64,000 bases of DNA from Thauera sp. (GCA_017302295.1 JAFLDS010000014.1:27383-91382), one strand, 5' to 3'. Counted from the stretch's first letter, positions 1 to 11,148 are shown. Notes: generated from the letters alone by a model not told the origin. Numbers and translations: made by a program.

Positions 1-1
1 G

Positions 2-226
2 ACCTCGACGCGCAACTTCCCGAACCGCCTCGGCATCGACACCCGCGTGTATCTTGGTTCGGCCGAGCTGGCCGCAGTGTGCGCGCTGATGGGCAAGATC
101 CCGACGGTGGAGGAGTACATGGCGCAGGTGGAAGTGGTGAACAAGAAGGCCGCCGACATCTACCGCTACATGAACTTCGACCAGATCGAGGAATTCCGCT
201 CGGTCGCGGATACGGTGGAAGTCTGA
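2..226 (+). CDS. acnB: Aconitate hydratase B, C-terminal end (partial)
   Basis: This is the last 74 codons of a gene that begins before the window. The reading frame starts at base 2 with [20 protein letters not shown] and continues through [19 protein letters not shown] to a TGA at 224-226. The TSTRNFPNR segment and the following alanine-rich helix are the characteristic C-terminus of bacterial bifunctional aconitase B, the TCA-cycle enzyme that interconverts citrate and isocitrate through a 4Fe-4S cluster. The cluster-binding cysteines lie upstream and cannot be checked here. A good intrinsic terminator follows at about 280-310. Confidence 0.93.
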   Translation, partial: TSTRNFPNRLGIDTRVYLGSAELAAVCALMGKIPTVEEYMAQVEVVNKKAADIYRYMNFDQIEEFRSVADTVEV

Positions 227-279
227 GTCGGTAAACGACTGAAAGGCCAGGACGGCCGGGCGGCCGTCTTCCAGTTCGA

Positions 280-310
280 CCCCTCGCCAGGAATGGCGGG
301 GGGTTTTGCT
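280..310 (+). terminator. Intrinsic terminator of acnB
   Basis: Bases 280-288 (CCCCTCGCC) can pair with 295-303 (GGCGGGGGG, one G-T pair) across the loop AGGAAT, followed by TTTTGCTTTT. This GC stem with a U-rich tail lies 54 bases after the acnB stop and before the next gene. Confidence 0.75.
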
Positions 311-380
311 TTTGCGTCGGCGCCCGCCAGCGTGCCCCGCGTCACAGAGGCTGTTCCCCGTCGGCCCAATCGAGCACAGG

Positions 381-653
381 ATGACTCAGCATCAACCCAA
401 TAACCCGCTGCACGGTCTCACGCTCGAGCGCATCCTCACCGAGCTGGTCGAGGCCTTTGGCTGGCCGGCGCTTGGCCGGCAGATCAGCATTCGCTGCTTC
501 AACCACGAGCCAAGCATCGCCTCAAGCCTGAAGTTTCTGCGGCGCACACCGTGGGCGCGGGAGCAGGTCGAGGCGCTCTACCTCGATATGGCGCAGTCGC
601 GCGGTGGCGTGAGCGCACAACGGGGCGGAACGGGTACGCCGACGCAAAGGTGA
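381..653 (+). CDS. VF530 family (DUF2132) DNA-binding protein
   Basis: A 90-residue protein. The start chosen is the ATG of [12 protein letters not shown], because family similarity begins at [16 protein letters not shown] and the upstream in-frame extension is proline/arginine-rich and overlaps the terminator. The core NPLHG...CF...PSI.SSLKFLR.TPWAR..VE.LY is diagnostic of the VF530/DUF2132 family, small proteins with a helical DNA-binding-like fold and no settled physiological role. The tail after residue ~70 (Gly/Thr/Arg-rich) is not part of the domain. It lies 6 bases upstream of arfB in the same direction and may be co-transcribed with it. Confidence 0.82.
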   Translation: MTQHQPNNPLHGLTLERILTELVEAFGWPALGRQISIRCFNHEPSIASSLKFLRRTPWAREQVEALYLDMAQSRGGVSAQRGGTGTPTQR

Positions 654-659
654 TCGCCG

Positions 660-1064
660 ATGGACGCCCGCTTCGCCCTCGTGCCGGATGAGATCGAGAT
701 CACCGCCATCCGTGCGCAGGGGGCAGGCGGGCAGAACATCAACAAGGTGTCGAACGCGGTGCATCTGCGCTTCGACATCGCCGCGTCCAGTCTGCCGGAG
801 GACATCCGGCTGCGCTTGCTTCGGTTGCGCGACCATCGCATCAGCAAGGACGGCGTCGTGATCATCAAGGCGCAGAAATTCCGCAGCCTGGAAAAGAACC
901 GGGCCGAGGCGTTGCGCCGCCTGGAGGAACTGATCGAATGCGTTGCGGCGCCGCCCAAAGCCCGCCGCGCCACACGGCCGACGCGCGCGTCCGTCGCCCG
1001 AAGGCTCGAGGGCAAGGCGCAGCGCGCCTCGGTCAAGATGCTGAGGGCGAAAGTGAGCGACTGA
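660..1064 (+). CDS. arfB: Peptidyl-tRNA hydrolase ArfB (ribosome rescue)
   Basis: A 134-residue release-factor-like protein, close to the ~140 residues of E. coli ArfB/YaeJ. The catalytic GGQ tripeptide is at residues 23-25 within [14 protein letters not shown]. The C-terminus is a basic tail rich in Lys and Arg (about residues 100-134), which in the family inserts into the empty mRNA channel of stalled ribosomes. The GGQ loop then hydrolyses peptidyl-tRNA on non-stop complexes. All elements needed for function are visible. The gene follows the VF530 gene closely. Confidence 0.92.
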   Translation: MDARFALVPDEIEITAIRAQGAGGQNINKVSNAVHLRFDIAASSLPEDIRLRLLRLRDHRISKDGVVIIKAQKFRSLEKNRAEALRRLEELIECVAAPPKARRATRPTRASVARRLEGKAQRASVKMLRAKVSD

Positions 1065-1145
1065 GGGCAGGGCGCCTATTGATGATCCGCCCGCGCGAGG
1101 GCGCACCGTTCGAATACGCCAGAAGGAGTGAATGGCGCAGCCCAA

Positions 1146-1862
1146 TCAGCCCACGTCTGCCACCGATATCGTGATCCACGCCGCCCCGGGACGCTTCGCC
1201 ACCGTGATTTGCCCGGACTCCAGCCGGTAGGTCAGCTGGCAGTGATGCCTGGGGTTGGAAAGTACGCCGGGGTTGAAGATCGCCATGTTTTCGCCGGTGC
1301 GCCTGCGAACCGACTGGATCAGAAGACCCGGGTGCCCCTCGCGATGAATCCGCGCCCCTACTGACTGGGGGAAGGCGTAGTCGGACGGGTGCAGCAGTTC
1401 GCCATACTCGACCGTGGCCTTGCGGAAATCCAGCAACGCGGCACCGCAGGCCACCAGGTAGACCTTGCGCTCGGCGATCACCGTCTCGCGATCGAACCCC
1501 GCATCGCACAGCAAGCCTCGATACCAGTGGTAAGCCGACTCGTAGACCGTCGTCTCGACCGATTCCGATCCGTACCACACGCCGTAAGAGCCGTCGGAAA
1601 ACCGGCTCGCCTGCCAGTGCCTGAACGGCCAGAGGATGGCGCTGAACCAGGCGGCATCCTCGAATGGCCGGTCGATGATCGGCGTGTCCGAGCGATACGA
1701 CGGCGGCCGGACTTCGGCCTCAACCGTCTGCGCCAGCAGCCACTCTGCCGGGTCGTCGCTCAGGTCATCGAACAGATCCTGCGACTGTCGCAGCGACACG
1801 ATATTCCTCGCCACGTCCTGATGAACGTCGGTCAGCGTGACGCGAGCGAACAGCGACTTCAT
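1146..1862 (-). CDS. RES-domain toxin (NAD+-degrading family)
   Basis: A 238-residue protein. The RES domain spans most of it, with the conserved Arg/Tyr and Glu/Ser region around [20 protein letters not shown] and [14 protein letters not shown]. Characterised RES toxins (for example MbcT) degrade NAD+, which arrests growth. It is the second gene of a two-gene operon: the antitoxin gene lies 13 bases upstream on the same strand, the usual antitoxin-first order of RES/Xre modules. The ATG at 1862 has a weak GAG ribosome-binding element. No disruption is seen, so the module looks intact. Confidence 0.86.
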   Translation of the reverse strand: MKSLFARVTLTDVHQDVARNIVSLRQSQDLFDDLSDDPAEWLLAQTVEAEVRPPSYRSDTPIIDRPFEDAAWFSAILWPFRHWQASRFSDGSYGVWYGSESVETTVYESAYHWYRGLLCDAGFDRETVIAERKVYLVACGAALLDFRKATVEYGELLHPSDYAFPQSVGARIHREGHPGLLIQSVRRRTGENMAIFNPGVLSNPRHHCQLTYRLESGQITVAKRPGAAWITISVADVG

Positions 1863-1875
1863 TCAGCAGCTCGAC

Positions 1876-2271
1876 TCAGACGCCACGGGCGCGATCGAGA
1901 TAGCCCCGCACCATCAGCAGCCCGGCAAAGCCCCATTCCTTCACCACCTCGACCGGGGTCAGGTTGTCGAATGCCTTGTTGCGGGTGCTCATCCAGCGAT
2001 AAGCCAGATCCCGGTTCTGCGGAAACAGCAGTCGCAGGTTCTTGTGGATCCCCAGCAAGTGGCCCACCCGGTCGTACTGGTCACGGCTCGTCCCGATCGG
2101 CTTGCCGCTGCGGTAGTTCGACAGCGCCGCCCTGTTGCTGGCCGCGATGCCCAGCAATGCCGCCTGGTCTTCGGTGCTCAACTTCCAGTGATCAAGCAGG
2201 GCCATGACCATCCTGGCCAGCGCACCGCGGTCCTCCGATGCGCTCACTTCACGCTCGGCAACCGCGCTCAT
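1876..2271 (-). CDS. Xre/MbcA/ParS-type antitoxin of the RES module
   Basis: A 131-residue protein with an N-terminal helix-turn-helix-like region (about residues 30-75, [14 protein letters not shown]...SNYRSGKPI) and a C-terminal toxin-binding domain (about 85-131, [18 protein letters not shown]...RGYLDRARG), the MbcA/ParS/Xre DUF2384 pattern. It should neutralise the RES toxin encoded just downstream and repress its own promoter. GAGGAG lies just upstream of the ATG. A promoter with an overlapping inverted repeat is visible upstream, consistent with autoregulation. Confidence 0.87.
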   Translation of the reverse strand: MSAVAEREVSASEDRGALARMVMALLDHWKLSTEDQAALLGIAASNRAALSNYRSGKPIGTSRDQYDRVGHLLGIHKNLRLLFPQNRDLAYRWMSTRNKAFDNLTPVEVVKEWGFAGLLMVRGYLDRARGV

Positions 2272-2292
2272 GGGGCTCTCCTCGTCATGGGG

Positions 2293-2335
2293 TGCTCAGT
2301 AGCTTGAGCATAGTTTTTTGTGTTGAAGAAAACAA
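2293..2335 (-). promoter_or_regulatory. Promoter and operator of the RES/Xre operon
   Basis: Read on the minus strand, -35 TTGTTT (2335-2330) is followed by a 17-base spacer and -10 TATGCT (2312-2307), a good sigma-70 match. An inverted repeat TGCTCA-N6-TGAGCA (2293-2310) overlaps the -10 and the likely transcription start. It is a plausible operator for the antitoxin's HTH domain. The operator role is inferred from position and symmetry. Confidence 0.65.
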
Positions 2336-2492
2336 GAAGTGGTGGAATAAAAACAGAATGGGCTGCCCCCTCGCGATTCACGCTCGCAGACGGCAGGGGC
2401 ACCGCACGCGCTGGACCGGCTTCGGGCCCGCGTCGCTCAGTACTGACGGCCTTGCCGTACACGCGGCTGGCGCAGATCACGTCCAGAACCTG

Positions 2493-5093
<2,601 letters not shown>

Positions 5094-5125
5094 TCGCTCG
5101 TCCTGGATGGTGGGGCTGCGCCGAT

Positions 5126-5305
5126 CTACCGCACGACCGGAACGGCCATCAGATAATCGTAGAGCTTGTCGGCAAGGGCCGCGCGCTGGTCGGGCAGGTC
5201 GACCGCAGCGGCACGGCCATGAAGGAAAGCGGCCACCGCCATGAGGAGCAGCGCGACCACATTGCGAGGCTTGCCGAAGGCAGCCGACCAGATTCGATTC
5301 ATCAT
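5126..5305 (-). CDS. Small putative exported protein
   Basis: A 59-residue ORF starting MMNRIW, 32 bases upstream of the Mg2+ ATPase on the same strand. A GGGAG ribosome-binding site lies about 10 bases before the first ATG. The protein has a basic N-terminus, a hydrophobic stretch (VVALLLMAVAAFL) and an AAA site around residue 34, which looks like a secretory signal peptide, then a short polar tail. I do not recognise the family. The longer in-frame version starting near 5437 runs antisense through the small gene at 5379 and is less likely. The closeness to the ATPase gene could mean co-transcription. Confidence 0.5.
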   Translation of the reverse strand: MMNRIWSAAFGKPRNVVALLLMAVAAFLHGRAAAVDLPDQRAALADKLYDYLMAVPVVR

Positions 5306-5338
5306 GACTCGCTGCTCCCGTAGCGGCCTATAGTGAGT

Positions 5339-5367
5339 ACATGACCGGCAATCGCCGGGCGTCATGT
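5339..5367 (+). promoter_or_regulatory. Hairpin touching the ribosome-binding site of a small gene
   Basis: ACATGAC (5339-5345) pairs with GTCATGT (5361-5367), and CGGC (5346-5349) with GCCG (5354-5357), leaving loop AATC and a 3-base bulge. The stem ends directly against GGAG (5368-5371), the likely ribosome-binding site of the gene at 5379. It could control translation or serve as a palindromic operator between divergent genes. A role is not demonstrated. Confidence 0.4.
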
Positions 5368-5378
5368 GGAGCACGATC

Positions 5379-5507
5379 ATGAACAAGGTAAGGAAAAGCA
5401 ACAAGGAGCCCAAGAAGCAATCCCTCCTGACCCCCAAGGAAAGGAAGGCCTCGAAGCGCGCCCGGAAACACGCTCACGACGCGGTGCCGCTGATCACCCC
5501 GCGGTGA
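5379..5507 (+). CDS. Small, highly basic protein (42 residues)
   Basis: ATG at 5379 with GGAG seven bases upstream opens a 42-residue frame ending at TGA 5505-5507. The protein starts MNKVRKSNKEPKKQ, contains LLTPKERKASKRARKHA and ends PLITPR; about 40 percent of residues are Lys, Arg or His. Similar short Lys-rich proteins with an LTPKE...A.K.A.KHA core occur widely in betaproteobacteria as hypothetical proteins. The function is unknown; the charge suggests nucleic-acid contact. It is transcribed away from the Mg2+ ATPase. Confidence 0.6.
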   Translation: MNKVRKSNKEPKKQSLLTPKERKASKRARKHAHDAVPLITPR

Positions 5508-5636
5508 GACTGGACTGGCCCGCATGATGCGTGGAAATGCACGGTTTTGCGCCAATCCGGCCACGCATCCGCGGCCAGGATGTACGGATGAAGCGTGTCG
5601 GAATGACTGCTCGAGGACGCGCGCCCTAGCCGGTCT

Positions 5637-6020
5637 TCACCGGCCGCTCCCATAAGGGCGGGTCAGTACTTCCAGGAAGTGCCCGTCCGGATCGTCGAAA
5701 TACATCCCGCGGCCCCCGTCACCGTGGTTGATCTCGCCCGGTCGCGACCGTCCCGGATCGGCCCAGAACGGCAGGCCACGCCTGCGAATCCGGTCGAAGA
5801 CCTGATCGAACTCGGCTTCGCTGATCAGGAAGGCATAGTGCTGCGACGCGATCGGCGCGTCGGTATCGAGGAAGTCGAGGCTGACGCCGTTGTCGACCTC
5901 GACCACCACGAATGGGCCGAAACGCGTCGGCGGCGGAAGCCCCAGAATGCCGGTGAGGAATGCGGCCGACAGATGGCTGTCGCGGGTGTGCACGATGGTG
6001 TGATTGAGGTGGACGGCCAT
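5637..6020 (-). CDS. VOC family (glyoxalase-like) protein
   Basis: A 127-residue vicinal-oxygen-chelate protein. The start is the ATG of MAVHLNHTIVHTRD at 6020, preceded by GAGGA eight bases upstream; the longer frame to 6224 lacks family similarity. Two beta-alpha-beta-beta-beta modules are visible: residues ~3-55 with HTIVHTRD as the first metal-ligand strand, and ~60-120 with QHYAFLISEAEFDQVF and YFDDPDGHFLEVLTRPYG, whose HFLE carries the usual metal-ligand Glu. The substrate cannot be predicted; relatives include glyoxalases, dioxygenases and resistance proteins. Confidence 0.85.
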   Translation of the reverse strand: MAVHLNHTIVHTRDSHLSAAFLTGILGLPPPTRFGPFVVVEVDNGVSLDFLDTDAPIASQHYAFLISEAEFDQVFDRIRRRGLPFWADPGRSRPGEINHGDGGRGMYFDDPDGHFLEVLTRPYGSGR

Positions 6021-6277
6021 GGCATCGTCCTCGTTGCTGGGGTGGGCGAGTTCTACCTGAACGGGTTTCCGGTTGCCCGAGGGCCAAGGGTGTGCCCGGC
6101 AAGTCGATCTCGCCATGCCTGCGGGGCTGCGTCGATGGCTCTCTTTTTCAATGGACAGCAATCCGCGTTGCCGGTTCGGTGGCGCGTGGAGCGAAAGCCC
6201 CATGGACGCCAACGCAAGGCACAATAAGGCCGAGCCGGACGTTTCCGGATAGCACTTGAGCCAAGGATGAGAAAGCC

Positions 6278-6505
6278 ATGAATTCCGATCTCGATCAGCG
6301 TATCAGCTTCAACCCCCGCCAATGCGGGGGGCAAGCCTGCATCCGCGGGCTGAGAATCCGGGTGGCCGACATTCTGGAAATGCTTGCCCAAGGCGTCGAG
6401 CAATCGGAAATCCTTGCTGACTTCCCTGACCTGGAAGCGGCGGACATCATGGCCTGCCTGCATTTCGCCGCGAAACGTGCGGCGATTGCGAGACTGGCAG
6501 CATGA
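6278..6505 (+). CDS. DUF433 domain protein (probable antitoxin)
   Basis: A 75-residue protein with the DUF433 pattern: ISFNPRQCGGQACIRGLRIR, then VADILEMLAQG and a second helical part ILADFPDLEAADIMACLHFA. DUF433 proteins are small winged-helix proteins commonly encoded immediately before a DUF5615 PIN-like protein, as here (ATGA overlap with the next gene). The pairing suggests a VapBC-like toxin-antitoxin module, with this protein as DNA-binding antitoxin. The assignment rests on family and context. Confidence 0.85.
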   Translation: MNSDLDQRISFNPRQCGGQACIRGLRIRVADILEMLAQGVEQSEILADFPDLEAADIMACLHFAAKRAAIARLAA

Positions 6506-6843
6506 TCTTCTGGGTGGACGCCCAACTACCACCCGGGCTCGCACCGTGGCTGACCGAGGCTTTCAGCGTCGAGGCATACTCGATGCGCTTTCTTGGACTG
6601 CACGATGCCGAAGATGGGCAGATTTTCGATCGCGCGCGGGGCGCGGGTGAGATCGTGCTGATCAGCAAGGACAGTGACTTCATCGAGTTGATTGCACAGC
6701 GTGGTACGCCGCCGCGACTGCTCTGGGTGACCTGCGGAAACGTGACCAATCGGCGTTTGCGCGAGGTGTTCGGCCGCCTGTTTGTCGACGCCATCGCCTT
6801 GCTGCAGGCAGGCGAGCAAATCGTCGAACTCGGCGACGCGTGA
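6502..6843 (+). CDS. DUF5615 PIN-like protein (probable toxin)
   Basis: A 113-residue protein overlapping the DUF433 gene by four bases. It starts MIFWVDAQLPPGLAPWL, where the Asp is the first acidic residue expected of a PIN-like nuclease fold. A later ISKDSDFIEL motif supplies further acidic residues, and LLWVTCGNVTNRRL follows, typical of DUF5615. The family is regarded as the toxin partner of DUF433 proteins, presumably an RNase. Both genes look intact. Confidence 0.84.
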   Translation: MIFWVDAQLPPGLAPWLTEAFSVEAYSMRFLGLHDAEDGQIFDRARGAGEIVLISKDSDFIELIAQRGTPPRLLWVTCGNVTNRRLREVFGRLFVDAIALLQAGEQIVELGDA

Positions 6844-6935
6844 GCAGGCGTTCGATTGAAGGCGCTCGCGATTAGCCTCGCGTGTTCGTTGTTGCGTGGG
6901 ATGTTTCGAACCGGAGTGCTGTTCATGAGGGCGGA

Positions 6936-6966
6936 TTGTTGGGTTTCGTTACGCAGGAGGAACCCG
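6936..6966. repeat. REP-like hairpin remnant
   Basis: The segment TTGTTGGGTTTCGTTACGC followed by AACCCGTAGGGTG resembles intergenic elements of proteobacteria built around GTTGGGTTTCG and AACCC. GGGTT (6941-6945) can pair with AACCC (6961-6965). It lies in the 184-base gap between two convergent transcription units, where nothing else is recognisable. Only one degenerate copy is seen here. Confidence 0.25.
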
Positions 6967-7027
6967 TAGGGTGAACTGGACTGCTGCACGTTGAATGCGC
7001 AACAGGACATCCTTATTACGGACGAAC

Positions 7028-9619
7028 TCAGGGCGGCCAGATGAAATCCCGGAAAGTCTTCGGCGTCATCGTTCGTGGGTAGCGTATGGCACCGGCCCGA
7101 CTCGGGAGGATTGCGGTAATCTGCTGACAATGTTCTGGCCCGTAGCTCAAATGAATCGGTCTTTCCGGGCCGTACACATACATCCGGTCGAATGGCAGAT
7201 TCTCCGCGATCCACCTCGCCACTTCGAGCATGTCTTCATCGTCGACGATCAAATCGACCGCCGCGCCAAGCCGAGTACAAATCGGATTTCCAAGTCGGTT
7301 CAGCTCGCAGGCAGCATGCTGGTCCAGGGCGGGTGCAATGCGTGCGGAAATTTCGCGGGTGAGAGCCGGACCGGCGAAGCCATAGGTCAACCGGACCATC
7401 CCGAAGTAGTCGATGATCGGTGTGATGAGGCGGGTGGCGAGTGCGTGCAGCGCGTTGTAGCTGTCCGGATTGCGTGGACGGTTGTCGACCCGCGTGCGTT
7501 GCCACGTTTCCCCGCATTCGATGAAGTCGCGATAGGTGAAATGAGGGCCGCATGCGAAATCGAGTTCAGGTATGTCCTGGGCGGGGCGCAGCGCAAAGTC
7601 TTGGATCACGAGACGCAGCAGCGACAGGGCAGCGTCCAGTTCTGCGATGGGTGGTCCGTATGTTCCGGGGTCAAACAGTTCGAGGGCGCTAAGGGATTCA
7701 TCGAAGGCTGACTGTTCGGCGAAGCGTGGCCACTCTTCGTTGATATACCGCGACTTGTCATACAGCGGAGGGGGTAAGACGGAATGTTCCCCGTAATAGA
7801 AGAAGTCGATTTCCTGAGTGCGCAGCTTCACCTTGATGCGCTCTGTCATCAGCGGAATCGGTTTTCCATCGAAGTCATCGAACTTCAGCAGGCTGAGCTT
7901 GCCGGAACGGATATGGACTTTCACGACGTCGACGCGGTCGAGATCACCGTACAGCATTGCGCCGCAGCCGACGTAGATTCGAAGCAGTGGGGGCAGGCGG
8001 GATATCAGTGAGCATGCGAGCTGGAGGTAGTCGCTGGGCACGTGATAGCCGAGCCCCTGTTCGCTCGCCGTTTGGCTAGCGGCGTCGAGCAGGGCCGGGT
8101 GCGCTGCATCCTGCAATGCCTGCCGGGCGGCAAGGAGAGCCGTCGTGTAATCGCCGAAATGGGTCTTGATGTCGCGCTGCAAGGCCGTGTCGAGTTGGCG
8201 ATAGGGCTTGTGTTTGCCAAACAGGCGCAGGGCCAGAAAGACGAGGAGATCATCCCGGCGCTCGTTCGCCGCCTGAGCGAGGGCCTGCCTGTCGCAAACT
8301 GCCGCCGCAATGCGGAGGGCTCGCTTCCATGAGCCGAACGCAGAAATTGCCTCGGCGGCACGAGGAAACTCGTCGCATTGCGGCTCGCGGCCAAGATCGA
8401 TGCAAGTGGACCATAGCGCGTCGAGCAGTTCGCGATGTTCGGCGACAAGCTCGTGCAGCCTCGATGATCGAACGCGATCTTGACGCGGAGGACGTGATGT
8501 CCGTCGTGCATATGACCCTGCGCGCAGGTGCGGGCCACGCCGTCGGCGTTGGCACTCGAAGAGGAAGCGTTGCTCGGCAGACTTGTCGGCAAAGACGAAC
8601 AGGATCCCCGGCGCGACCGGAATTGCCTCGGTATCGAGGACCGTTTCGACGAACTCCTTGAATTCTGTCTGGGTAAAGTACTTCTGAAAGGTGTTGCGCT
8701 GCGTGCGATAACCATCCCGGAAGGGACGACCGGCCGGCGGTGTGCTTCCGTACAGCATCACGGAGACCACGAGGACCGTTCGTGCCAGGTCGAATGCGCC
8801 GTGCAGGGCTGCGATCCGTTCATCGAAGTCCTCGATGACGTTGATGACGAAACCGAGATTGACGATATCGGCGGAGGTGCGGATGCCATCGGCTGCGTAA
8901 TAGGGGTCCCAACCGCTGGCCGAATAGTGGTTTCCCCGCAGTGTCCGCAGGTCATCGCCGCGACCGCAGCCATAGTCGAAGAAGCTGCGCTCGGGATCGA
9001 GCAGACCGTGCCGTGCCAGGGCCTGAATCGGTGCTGACAGGCCGCTGCGGCTGAGGGCCGTGCGGTGACGTTCGATCGCGTCACCGTCCAGAATGGCTTC
9101 CTCGTCCATATCGACTGCGTTGCCCAGCGGCACCATTTGATGGTCGTCGAGTTGGTAGCCGGCATGGCTGATACGAGCGTCCCAAGCCCGACGAAAGCCG
9201 ATCAGATGCGGATCCTCGAACAGCCCGAGGGCCTCGGCCTGTTCGGTCAGTTGGGAAAACCGAGTGAAATCGGGATGATCGGGCGGAAGCAGTCGTTCCT
9301 TGCGATGCAGAATGGGCGGGTTTAGCGATGACTCGTAGCTGCGATAGGACACAATCCCTTCACTAACACGGATGTGCCAGGCCTCACGCAGTTCCGGAAA
9401 TGCCGCGGTGAAGAAATCGGGATAGTGCAGGGCCGAAACAACGCCCGCGATCTCGTCGATCTTGAGTACATTTGCCGTCGCGTCGGCGTCTGGGCAGACC
9501 GCCAACGCGGTGGTGGCAAGCGTGCGAAGCGTGTCCGGCAACCGTGAGATCGCCAAGCGGTGAATATAGATGCGGCCCGCGACGACTTTGCCGACGGCGC
9601 CCGTTGCCGGCGCCTCCAT
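7028..9619 (-). CDS. DNA phosphorothioation-associated methyltransferase
   Basis: An 863-residue protein, last gene of the Dnd operon. Residues 215-221 are DYGCGRG, a motif I for S-adenosylmethionine binding, followed by GWDPYY and then VINVIEDFDERI. The order and surrounding sequence match the Dnd-associated putative methyltransferase family (TIGR04096 type). The N-terminal ~190 residues and the long C-terminal half (from ~380) are family-specific and without recognised motifs. The ATG overlaps the stop of the upstream DndE-FtsK gene by one base, so translation is probably coupled. The substrate of methylation is not known from sequence; DNA modification is inferred from context. Confidence 0.85.
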   Translation of the reverse strand: MEAPATGAVGKVVAGRIYIHRLAISRLPDTLRTLATTALAVCPDADATANVLKIDEIAGVVSALHYPDFFTAAFPELREAWHIRVSEGIVSYRSYESSLNPPILHRKERLLPPDHPDFTRFSQLTEQAEALGLFEDPHLIGFRRAWDARISHAGYQLDDHQMVPLGNAVDMDEEAILDGDAIERHRTALSRSGLSAPIQALARHGLLDPERSFFDYGCGRGDDLRTLRGNHYSASGWDPYYAADGIRTSADIVNLGFVINVIEDFDERIAALHGAFDLARTVLVVSVMLYGSTPPAGRPFRDGYRTQRNTFQKYFTQTEFKEFVETVLDTEAIPVAPGILFVFADKSAEQRFLFECQRRRRGPHLRAGSYARRTSRPPRQDRVRSSRLHELVAEHRELLDALWSTCIDLGREPQCDEFPRAAEAISAFGSWKRALRIAAAVCDRQALAQAANERRDDLLVFLALRLFGKHKPYRQLDTALQRDIKTHFGDYTTALLAARQALQDAAHPALLDAASQTASEQGLGYHVPSDYLQLACSLISRLPPLLRIYVGCGAMLYGDLDRVDVVKVHIRSGKLSLLKFDDFDGKPIPLMTERIKVKLRTQEIDFFYYGEHSVLPPPLYDKSRYINEEWPRFAEQSAFDESLSALELFDPGTYGPPIAELDAALSLLRLVIQDFALRPAQDIPELDFACGPHFTYRDFIECGETWQRTRVDNRPRNPDSYNALHALATRLITPIIDYFGMVRLTYGFAGPALTREISARIAPALDQHAACELNRLGNPICTRLGAAVDLIVDDEDMLEVARWIAENLPFDRMYVYGPERPIHLSYGPEHCQQITAILPSRAGAIRYPRTMTPKTFRDFIWPP

Positions 9620-11148
9620 TAAACACTGAGTTGTGTCGCAATGTCTTCAGCGCGGATATTGTACGAATGGGCGCGGATTCCGCGACCATCGCCACCCCGG
9701 AAGATCATGTCTCCAGCCCCCTGCAGACGTTCGGCTCCAGCTTCGTCCATGATGATTTTCGACTCCGCAGCACGTGCCACCCTTAGCGCGATACGAGCGG
9801 GGCAGTTCGTGCGCAGGAGACCGGAAAAGGTTTTCGCCTCTGGACGTTGTGTTGCAAGGATCAGATGAATCCCGGCCGCACGCGCCTTCTGCGCCAACAG
9901 GACCAAGCGCTCTTCGTTCGTCTTGTCCTGCATGACCAAGTCTGCCAATTCGTCCACAGCAACGATAATCCATTCGCCGCGATAACCTTTTTCACGCGCA
10001 CTCGCCAGATCCTTGACCCCTAGTTCCGCAAACCTTGTGTAGCGAGCTTCCATTTCCTCGACAAGCTGGTCGAGCAGCGTTGTTGCCGCCGTGCTGTCGG
10101 TCGCCACTTCGCCGAACAGCAATGGGTAGTCGCGCCAAGCGGCGAACTCGACCTGCTTGGGGTCAATCAGTGCGAAACGAAGTGGGCGACGATCACCATA
10201 CGACAGAAGGCTCAACAGCAAGGCATTGAGACAAACGCTTTTGCCGCTTCCCGTGGTGCCGCCGATCAGGAGGTGGGGCGCGCTGGCCAAGTCGAACATA
10301 AGCGGCTTGCCGTCAATCGTGACGCCTGGGCTAACGGGCAGACGCATTGCAACAAAATCGAAGCCAGCCGCAGCACGGGCGAAATGAGTGACGTCGACGG
10401 TTTGCCATGCTTCTTTCGGGCGGGGCTCGTCGAGGAAACAGGTTTTCGGTTCGTTGGCGTTGCTCAGGCTCAGCGTATTGCCGATACCCAGCGCAAAGCC
10501 CAGTTCGTCGAGCCGGCTTTCGAGCGCTCTGCGGTCAGTCGCTTTGGCAAGAAAGAGCTTGTAGCGATTGATTCTGGGACCAGCGAATGTCTCGCGGATC
10601 TCCGCAGTCACTCCGTTCTGCCGTAGCAACTTCAGAATGGCGTCCTGTTCCTCGTCGTCGATTTTCCGCGGGCCCAGTTCGTCAGCAATGCCGCCGTCGA
10701 CTACTGAAAGTGGCGACGTCTGTTCCGGCAGGTTGGCCTTGCGGGCAAGGATCTCCAGAAAGCTCTTGAAATCGTCGCCAGCTTCATTTCGATCATCCGT
10801 CAATAGTCGGATGCCGCGGTGCCAGTGGTCGCGTACCAGCTTTTGCAGCGCCTCGAGAGTGAACGTTTCTTCGCCGCGGCGCCGCAAAAGTTCCCCGAAC
10901 AGACCAATCCAGAGAAAATTGCAGCTATCTTCGTCGCCGAAGAGTTGCAAGCCCTTGATCGCAGAGCCTTTTGCGTCAGGCGCCGCCTCGGGGAAGGATT
11001 CGAGCCCGAGCGAGCGACCGAGGGCCAGTCGTATGATCTCGTAGTTGCTTTCCGCGCCGACGAAGCTCTTCAGATCCTTGGCAGCCTGGTCGGCTTCGCG
11101 GCTGCTCGAATAAGACGCAGTAAGAATATCGCTGATGCTGTTCATCAT
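9619..11148 (-). CDS. DndE-like domain fused to an FtsK-type ATPase
   Basis: A 509-residue fusion. Residues ~20-140 (SREADQAAKDLKSFVGA, YEIIRLALGRSLGL, CNFLWIGLFGELLRR, LVRDHWHRGIRLL) follow the pattern of DndE, a small DNA-binding protein of the phosphorothioation complex normally ~110-120 residues on its own. The C-terminal two thirds is an FtsK/SpoIIIE-like ATPase: Walker A GGTTGSGKS at 296-304, Walker B IIVAVDEL at 394-401, and ATQRPEAKTFSGLLRTNCPA. There are no membrane segments and no FtsK gamma domain is apparent. The gene overlaps dndD by four bases upstream and the methyltransferase by one base downstream. A role in moving along DNA during sulfur modification is inferred. Confidence 0.8.
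   Translation of the reverse strand: MMNSISDILTASYSSSREADQAAKDLKSFVGAESNYEIIRLALGRSLGLESFPEAAPDAKGSAIKGLQLFGDEDSCNFLWIGLFGELLRRRGEETFTLEALQKLVRDHWHRGIRLLTDDRNEAGDDFKSFLEILARKANLPEQTSPLSVVDGGIADELGPRKIDDEEQDAILKLLRQNGVTAEIRETFAGPRINRYKLFLAKATDRRALESRLDELGFALGIGNTLSLSNANEPKTCFLDEPRPKEAWQTVDVTHFARAAAGFDFVAMRLPVSPGVTIDGKPLMFDLASAPHLLIGGTTGSGKSVCLNALLLSLLSYGDRRPLRFALIDPKQVEFAAWRDYPLLFGEVATDSTAATTLLDQLVEEMEARYTRFAELGVKDLASAREKGYRGEWIIVAVDELADLVMQDKTNEERLVLLAQKARAAGIHLILATQRPEAKTFSGLLRTNCPARIALRVARAAESKIIMDEAGAERLQGAGDMIFRGGDGRGIRAHSYNIRAEDIATQLSV

Noticed and set aside
6844-7027. A possible insertion-sequence remnant downstream of the DUF5615 gene
   Set aside because: No terminal inverted repeats, target duplications or transposase fragments are visible; only one short REP-like hairpin can be pointed to.
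9619-11148. The FtsK-like gene as the cell-division translocase
   Set aside because: It lacks the N-terminal membrane segments, the long linker and a gamma domain, carries a DndE-like N-terminus and sits inside the Dnd operon.
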